Part shown: positions 59,976 to 64,000 of the stretch, piece after piece | Numbering within the stretch: position 1 is the stretch's first letter | Layout: every line of letters begins with the position of its first letter | Origin: Oscillospiraceae bacterium | GTDB taxonomy: Bacteria; Bacillota; Clostridia; Oscillospirales; Oscillospiraceae | Direction: 5' to 3' | Assembly: GCA_017465625.1 (NCBI GenBank) | Contig: JAFTVV010000022.1 | Coordinates: 124,001-188,000 of the forward strand | DNA length: 64,000 bases | Made by a program: the position numbers and the translations under genes | The notes under the pieces: model-generated | What the model saw: only the letters and a program-made list of their open reading frames with translations | What the model was told of the DNA's origin: nothing | The model's database searches: none

Positions 59976-61408
59976 TCTTCTTCGGTATCAAAAACAGGGA
60001 AGGATACGGTAAAGACTGTCCCTTTTCCTTCTGTGCTTTCAACTTGAATCGTGCCTGCATTTCTTTCCACAATGGAACGAACGATAGAAAGTCCAAGTCC
60101 GCTGCCGCCGGATTGACGGGATCGTGCCTTATCCACACGGTAAAAACGCTCAAAAATGTGGGAAATAGAGGATTGCGGAATACCAACACCCGTATCTGCA
60201 AATATGATCTGGGCATTATCATCCAGTCGGTTCAAGGAGATTCTGAGCGTTCCATTTACGGTGTTGTATTTGATTCCGTTTTCGACAAGATTAAAAATGA
60301 TTTGATATAGATCATCTTCAAGAATCAGGATTGTGCTGTCGCGCAACAGTTCGAGCTGAATGTCGATATTGTTTTCGTCAGCGATTGTGGACAACATCTT
60401 TGCCACGCGTTCAATAGTGGGCGCGATATAGGTGATCTCAAACGCTTCATCCGGTGGGACTTCGGAATGCGTCAGCGTCAAGAGCTTTTGCGTCATTCTG
60501 TTCAGACGCTCTGCTTCATTGCCAATATCAGCCACAAATTCCTTTGCGGTATCAATATCCATTTCATTCTGCAAAATGGAATCGGATAGAAGCTTAATGG
60601 ATGCCAGAGGGGTTTTTAGTTCGTGGGATGCGTCGGAGACGAAACGCCGTCTTTTATCTTCGGAAACCTGAAGTCGCTTTACAAGATCGTTAAATTCATC
60701 ACCCAATACAGTTAATTCGTCGTTGCCGCCCATCTTTAAGACGTGGGTATAATCTCCATCACGAATAATACGAATGGACTCCATAACACGACGCAGGCGT
60801 GCGGTATAGGTTCTTGAGAAGAACAGGGAGAATAGAATTAAAAACACCTCAAGAATCAGTGTAACTGTAAAAATATTTACCTGAAGTGACTGCAAAAGCG
60901 CGCCTTGCTGTGCATCTGATTCAATCATATAAACGCATCCAATGGTGGTTCCGTATGAAATTACCGGCACAGCGGCTTTTGAGACCATAATACCGTCGGT
61001 GAAATGCCACGAAAAAACGTCATTGCCTGTGAGTGCATCTGTAATTTCAGCAATATCACCCGGATCTACATCTTCAGCAGTATGGACAGAATTATAAATA
61101 ATTTTCAGCGATTCGTCCGTTACAATAATTTGGTCTACACGCAGGCTGGCGATGGATTCCAAAGACTGTTCAACAGTGGAAGGATTCACAACCGGCAATT
61201 TTGCGATTTCATTGGAAGCCAAAATGCATTTATCCATCATCGCGGCTTCTTTACTTTGGTAAAAGATTTTCTGGCTGGTTTTTGAAGAGTACAAATTCAA
61301 AAATAACAAAACAGCCAACGTGATAAAAACATACGTCAGCGCATATTTGAAGTGGGTACTCTTATATTGAATCAGTGTTTTTCTTTTATTTTCGGAAGTA
61401 ATAGCCAA
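59966..61408 (-). CDS. Sensor histidine kinase, PhoR/WalK-like
   Basis: A kinase of about 480 residues: membrane helix near the N-terminus (about 22-40), outside sensor domain (about 45-175), second helix (about 180-200; LILEVFLILFSLFF), HAMP (200-255), HisKA with SHELKTPLASIKLL, and HATPase with NLVENGIKYN, FADTGVGIPQ and SGLGLSIV. The start is uncertain: TTG 61408 lies 20 bases inside the regulator gene and has only a weak site. Its partner regulator lies just upstream. Confidence 0.92.
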   Translation of the reverse strand: MAITSENKRKTLIQYKSTHFKYALTYVFITLAVLLFLNLYSSKTSQKIFYQSKEAAMMDKCILASNEIAKLPVVNPSTVEQSLESIASLRVDQIIVTDESLKIIYNSVHTAEDVDPGDIAEITDALTGNDVFSWHFTDGIMVSKAAVPVISYGTTIGCVYMIESDAQQGALLQSLQVNIFTVTLILEVFLILFSLFFSRTYTARLRRVMESIRIIRDGDYTHVLKMGGNDELTVLGDEFNDLVKRLQVSEDKRRRFVSDASHELKTPLASIKLLSDSILQNEMDIDTAKEFVADIGNEAERLNRMTQKLLTLTHSEVPPDEAFEITYIAPTIERVAKMLSTIADENNIDIQLELLRDSTILILEDDLYQIIFNLVENGIKYNTVNGTLRISLNRLDDNAQIIFADTGVGIPQSSISHIFERFYRVDKARSRQSGGSGLGLSIVRSIVERNAGTIQVESTEGKGTVFTVSFPVFDTEEDHP

Positions 61409-62063
61409 CGCCCCATTTCGTAACAATATATTGTGGCTCTGCGGGGTTTTCTTCAAGTTTTTCACGTAAACGGCGAATGTGTACATCCACTGTTCGGATG
61501 TCACTTCGATATTCATACGCCCAAAGAATATCCAATAGATTTTCCCTGGAGTAAACACGGTTTGGATTACGCATCAGAAGCTCGATGACGTCAAATTCCT
61601 TTGCGGTCAAATCAACAAGCACACCGTTTTTGTATGCATTGCGTGCCTGCAAATCCAGTGCAATTGTGCCGTACTCCAACATTTCGGACTGATCAAGATG
61701 GGTGGTTTTGGTTCGTCTTAGCAATGCGCGCACACGAGCTTTTAATTCAAGAATGTTGAAGGGCTTTGTTATATAGTCGTCTGCGCCCTGTTCAAAGCCC
61801 ATAAGCTTATCCATATCCTGAACTTTGGCGGTTAACAGGATAATGGGAACCTGAGAAAATTCTCTGATTCGTGCACAGGCGGTTAAGCCGTCCATTTCAG
61901 GCATCATCACATCCAAAATGATTAAATCCGGCGCTTCGCTTTTTGCCAGCTGCACCGCTTGCAGGCCATCGGAGCCGGTGATAACATCGTAGCCGTCGTT
62001 TTGTAAATTAAAACGAATGCCTTTTACCAACAAAGCTTCGTCGTCAACTACCAGTATTTTCAT
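61386..62063 (-). CDS. OmpR/PhoB-family response regulator
   Basis: A 225-residue regulator: receiver domain with VVDDEALL, phospho-acceptor Asp in LIILDVMMPEMDGL and Lys in YITKPFNILEL; winged helix with LTAKEFDVIELLM, TVDVHIRRLREKLE and VTKWGVGYYF. These match the WalR/PhoP group that controls wall metabolism or phosphate. It overlaps the kinase start and is one base from the ComEA-like gene. Confidence 0.95.
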   Translation of the reverse strand: MKILVVDDEALLVKGIRFNLQNDGYDVITGSDGLQAVQLAKSEAPDLIILDVMMPEMDGLTACARIREFSQVPIILLTAKVQDMDKLMGFEQGADDYITKPFNILELKARVRALLRRTKTTHLDQSEMLEYGTIALDLQARNAYKNGVLVDLTAKEFDVIELLMRNPNRVYSRENLLDILWAYEYRSDIRTVDVHIRRLREKLEENPAEPQYIVTKWGVGYYFRK

Positions 62064-62413
62064 TAAAAGCCTCCAATAGTCAAGTATTTTTCTATTTTCT
62101 CGTACAAATCTTTTGTAATGCCGTCTACATATCTAATCTCAATAATATCTACAAATTTGCCGTATTTTTCTCTGTATCGGATAATGTTTTCTGCGATTGT
62201 TTTTCCAACACCGGGGAGCATTTGAAGTTCATCCAATGTTGCTGTGTTTATATTTATTTTAATAATACCATCGTTTTCAGAAACTGTGCGTTCGGGTATA
62301 TCCGGAACATATAATACATTTCGCGAGTTTACTCTTCCAATAAAGACACCCACGTAAACAGCAACGCAAACTAAAATGCCAACCAGCAATGCCTTAATAC
62401 TGCTTTGAAACAT
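62063..62413 (-). CDS. ComEA-like helix-hairpin-helix protein
   Basis: A 116-residue protein with one N-terminal membrane helix (about 7-26), a short spacer and a double helix-hairpin-helix DNA-binding domain (ININTATLDELQMLPGVGKT, ENIIRYREKYGKFVDIIEI). This is the ComEA layout without the SLBB/DUF domain of longer forms; ComEA binds incoming DNA in competence. The stop and the regulator ATG overlap by one base. No comEB or comEC is nearby, so a competence role is only inferred. Confidence 0.85.
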   Translation of the reverse strand: MFQSSIKALLVGILVCVAVYVGVFIGRVNSRNVLYVPDIPERTVSENDGIIKININTATLDELQMLPGVGKTIAENIIRYREKYGKFVDIIEIRYVDGITKDLYEKIEKYLTIGGF

Positions 62414-62524
62414 TGTATTCCTCCTGATTGACTATGGATAAAAAATTTGTTATAATTTAAGTCAATTATACACGATTATTCTCGGTCATACAAGACTACA
62501 GATAGAATATTTGAGGAATTATTT

Positions 62525-63922
62525 ATGATGATGAAGCGTATATGTTTGATTTTCATCTGCATTTTTATGTTGTTCACCTTTACATTGTGTGTCTCCGCAG
62601 ATGAGCCGCAAGCGGATTTAGCCGTCACAAACGGATGCCACACAATAGATGCGGCCAATTGTCTATGGGGCAATGAAAGAATTATTAAAAATGCGCACTC
62701 TGTATTTGTTTATGAATTGAATAGTGATACGTTGCTGTACTCCTGGAATGCGGATTCTACTTATTTTCCTGCCAGTCTTGTTAAAATTATGACGGCACTG
62801 GTTGTGATTGAAAATGCAGAACTAACTGATTCTGTAACAGTAACCGAATCAGCACTCAATACGATTCCTTCGTCGGCTGTTTCAGCAGATCTGCAGGTAG
62901 GGGAGCGCATTTCTGTGCAGGATCTTTTGTATTGTATGCTGGTTACATCTTCCAACGATGCTGCTGTTGTTTTGGCTGAACATATTGCCAGCTCTCAGGA
63001 TGCATTCGTCGCAATGATGAATACCAAAGCGGAAGAACTGGGGTGTAAATCTACAGTCTTCTGTAACGTTACCGGTTTTCATCACAGCAATCAGGTAACG
63101 ACCGCAAAAGATATGACCCGCATTTTAAAAGCTGCATTGAAATATGAGGAATTTAAAACCATATTCGAAACGGTTTACTATACTGTCCCTGCCACAAATA
63201 TGCACACAGAACGGCTGTTAACAACCAGTAATTACCTGATGAATACGGATCTGGTGGGTATTCATTTTGACAGCCGTGTTACCGGCGGAAAATCCGGCAC
63301 AACTGCAGAGGGCTATGGCTGTATCGTATCCACCTCCAAAAAGGAGGATATGGAAATTATTTGTGTGGTGCTGGGTTCTGCATCTGCGCTTTCTGACAGG
63401 GGATATGTCGTAAGTTATGGCGGCTATCCGGAGACAATTGCTCTTTTGGATCGAGCATATCAAAACTATAGCAGAAAACAGATTATTTTTGAAAATCAAA
63501 TCCTGAAACAGCAGCCTGTTATAAACGGAGAATGTGACGTTTTTCTTGCTTCACGTGAGAATTTTATGACCGTTTTGCCCCAGGGATTGTCAGCTGATGA
63601 TTTGACATTCGTATATGAGGAGATTCCCAATAGCTTTAATGCACCGATCAGCAAAGGGCAACTGATGGCCCATCTTCAGGTATGGTATGAGTCCTACTGC
63701 GTAGCGCAAACAGATATCTACGCAATGAATGATGTGTCTAACTATGCACCGATCGTTATTGAACATTCCGAAAAGACACAATCAACTTCTATTATTTCAA
63801 TAATTTTACGTATTTTACTTGGTGGAATAATTCTGTTTGTCGCTGTGATTCTGCTTTCGCGTTTTCGGGCATTGCGTCATATGAAGAATAAACGTTCTAA
63901 AAATAAACAGAAAAAGAAGTGA
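62525..63922 (+). CDS. D-alanyl-D-alanine carboxypeptidase, DacF/PBP5 type
   Basis: A 465-residue serine carboxypeptidase that trims the pentapeptide of peptidoglycan. Seen: signal peptide (1-25), SxxK in FPASLVKIMTAL, SxN in VTSSNDAAVVLAEH, KTG equivalent in VTGGKSGTTAEGYGC, then a C-terminal beta domain and a final membrane helix (about 425-447) with a Lys/Arg-rich tail (KNKRSKNKQKKK). Such an anchor at the far C-terminus is typical of PBP5-like enzymes. GAGG eight bases before ATG. Next to the WalRK-like pair, divergent from it. Confidence 0.95.
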   Translation: MMMKRICLIFICIFMLFTFTLCVSADEPQADLAVTNGCHTIDAANCLWGNERIIKNAHSVFVYELNSDTLLYSWNADSTYFPASLVKIMTALVVIENAELTDSVTVTESALNTIPSSAVSADLQVGERISVQDLLYCMLVTSSNDAAVVLAEHIASSQDAFVAMMNTKAEELGCKSTVFCNVTGFHHSNQVTTAKDMTRILKAALKYEEFKTIFETVYYTVPATNMHTERLLTTSNYLMNTDLVGIHFDSRVTGGKSGTTAEGYGCIVSTSKKEDMEIICVVLGSASALSDRGYVVSYGGYPETIALLDRAYQNYSRKQIIFENQILKQQPVINGECDVFLASRENFMTVLPQGLSADDLTFVYEEIPNSFNAPISKGQLMAHLQVWYESYCVAQTDIYAMNDVSNYAPIVIEHSEKTQSTSIISIILRILLGGIILFVAVILLSRFRALRHMKNKRSKNKQKKK

Positions 63923-63927
63923 AAACA

Positions 63928-64000
63928 ATGACATCCTGGGAACAATTAGAAAGTGACTGCCGATCCTGTCATAAATGCGGATTGTGTTCCGGCCGCACGA
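63928..64000 (+). CDS. Family 4 uracil-DNA glycosylase, N-terminal fragment
   Basis: Only the first 24 codons are in the window. SCHKCGLCSGRT after WEQLESDCR matches the N-terminal cluster cysteines (CxxC.LC..R) of [4Fe-4S] family 4 uracil-DNA glycosylases. It begins six bases after the carboxypeptidase stop; no clear ribosome binding site beyond AAGTGA. Confidence 0.75.
   Translation, partial: MTSWEQLESDCRSCHKCGLCSGRT

Noticed and set aside
1..64000. CRISPR array, insertion sequence, phage genes, rRNA genes
   Set aside because: No regularly spaced repeats, transposase, integrase, phage structural or rRNA sequence was seen on either strand.

Overview
The window is a dense, AT-leaning (roughly mid-40s % GC by eye) piece of chromosome from an endospore-forming, apparently anaerobic member of the Clostridia; gene content and order look most like the Oscillospirales/Ruminococcaceae-type gut Firmicutes (inference). 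Supporting evidence: a complete spoIIIAA-AH operon, spoIID, spoVAD/spoVAE, a SpoIIIE/FtsK translocase beside tepA, a phenylalanine T-box, ireB, L19/RbgA/RNase HII synteny, a citrate-synthase gene of the homocitrate-synthase family (as in anaerobic clostridia) and no respiratory genes. There is no phage, insertion sequence or CRISPR array.

Layout. 0-1.6 kb: end of rimM, trmD, a sirtuin. 1.6-5.5 kb: a membrane-anchored TPR/LRR protein, spoIID, metA. 5.5-7.1 kb: a small unexplained cassette with two paralogous ~36-residue peptides that start MIYE[A/S]P, a Thr/Pro-rich lipoprotein and an HPr-kinase-like ATPase. 7.2 kb: tRNA-Pro(CGG). 7.5-12 kb: glpP, an intrinsic terminator that is probably its antitermination target, two flavoproteins and a DUF1667 protein forming an anaerobic glycerol-3-phosphate dehydrogenase-type operon, then a HAD phosphatase. 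12-15.6 kb: a SpoIVFB-like membrane protease with a tiny partner, the TIGR03960/DUF2344 radical-SAM pair, a Lar-like zinc protein. 15.7 kb: tRNA-Pro(GGG). 15.9-21.8 kb: an accessory FtsX-type ABC transporter divergent from a LytTR two-component system. 22-27.7 kb: rplS, lepB, rbgA, rnhB, yraN, a dipeptidase, a threonine-synthase-like pseudoenzyme and a metallophosphoesterase. 27.7-34 kb: tig-clpP-clpX-lon-engB protein quality control. 34-43.3 kb: a TSCPD protein, tepA, uppP, spoIIIE, spoIIIA operon. 43.3-46.2 kb: a 5'-nucleotidase lipoprotein and an M28 peptidase, convergent. 46.3-51.4 kb: citrate synthase, GntR regulator, aconitase and isocitrate dehydrogenase in one operon, the oxidative route to 2-oxoglutarate. 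51.5-57.6 kb (minus strand): T-box-pheS-pheT, ireB, an unknown 96-residue gene, spoVAD, spoVAE and an unlisted Asn/Gln-rich 40-residue gene. 57.6-64 kb: nnrD, a lipoprotein, mazF, an unknown gene, a WalRK/PhoRP-like two-component system, a ComEA-like protein, a DacF-type carboxypeptidase and the start of a family 4 uracil-DNA glycosylase.

The most unusual points are the MIYExP peptide/kinase cassette, the ThrC-like protein in which the PLP lysine is replaced and about a third of the enzyme is missing, the 21 kb that separates trmD from rplS, the base-composition step inside the ABC ATPase gene, the palindrome over the citrate-synthase promoter, and a hairpin that overlaps the spoIIIAA ribosome binding site. 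Starts were chosen by ribosome binding site and family alignment from memory; no database search was possible.
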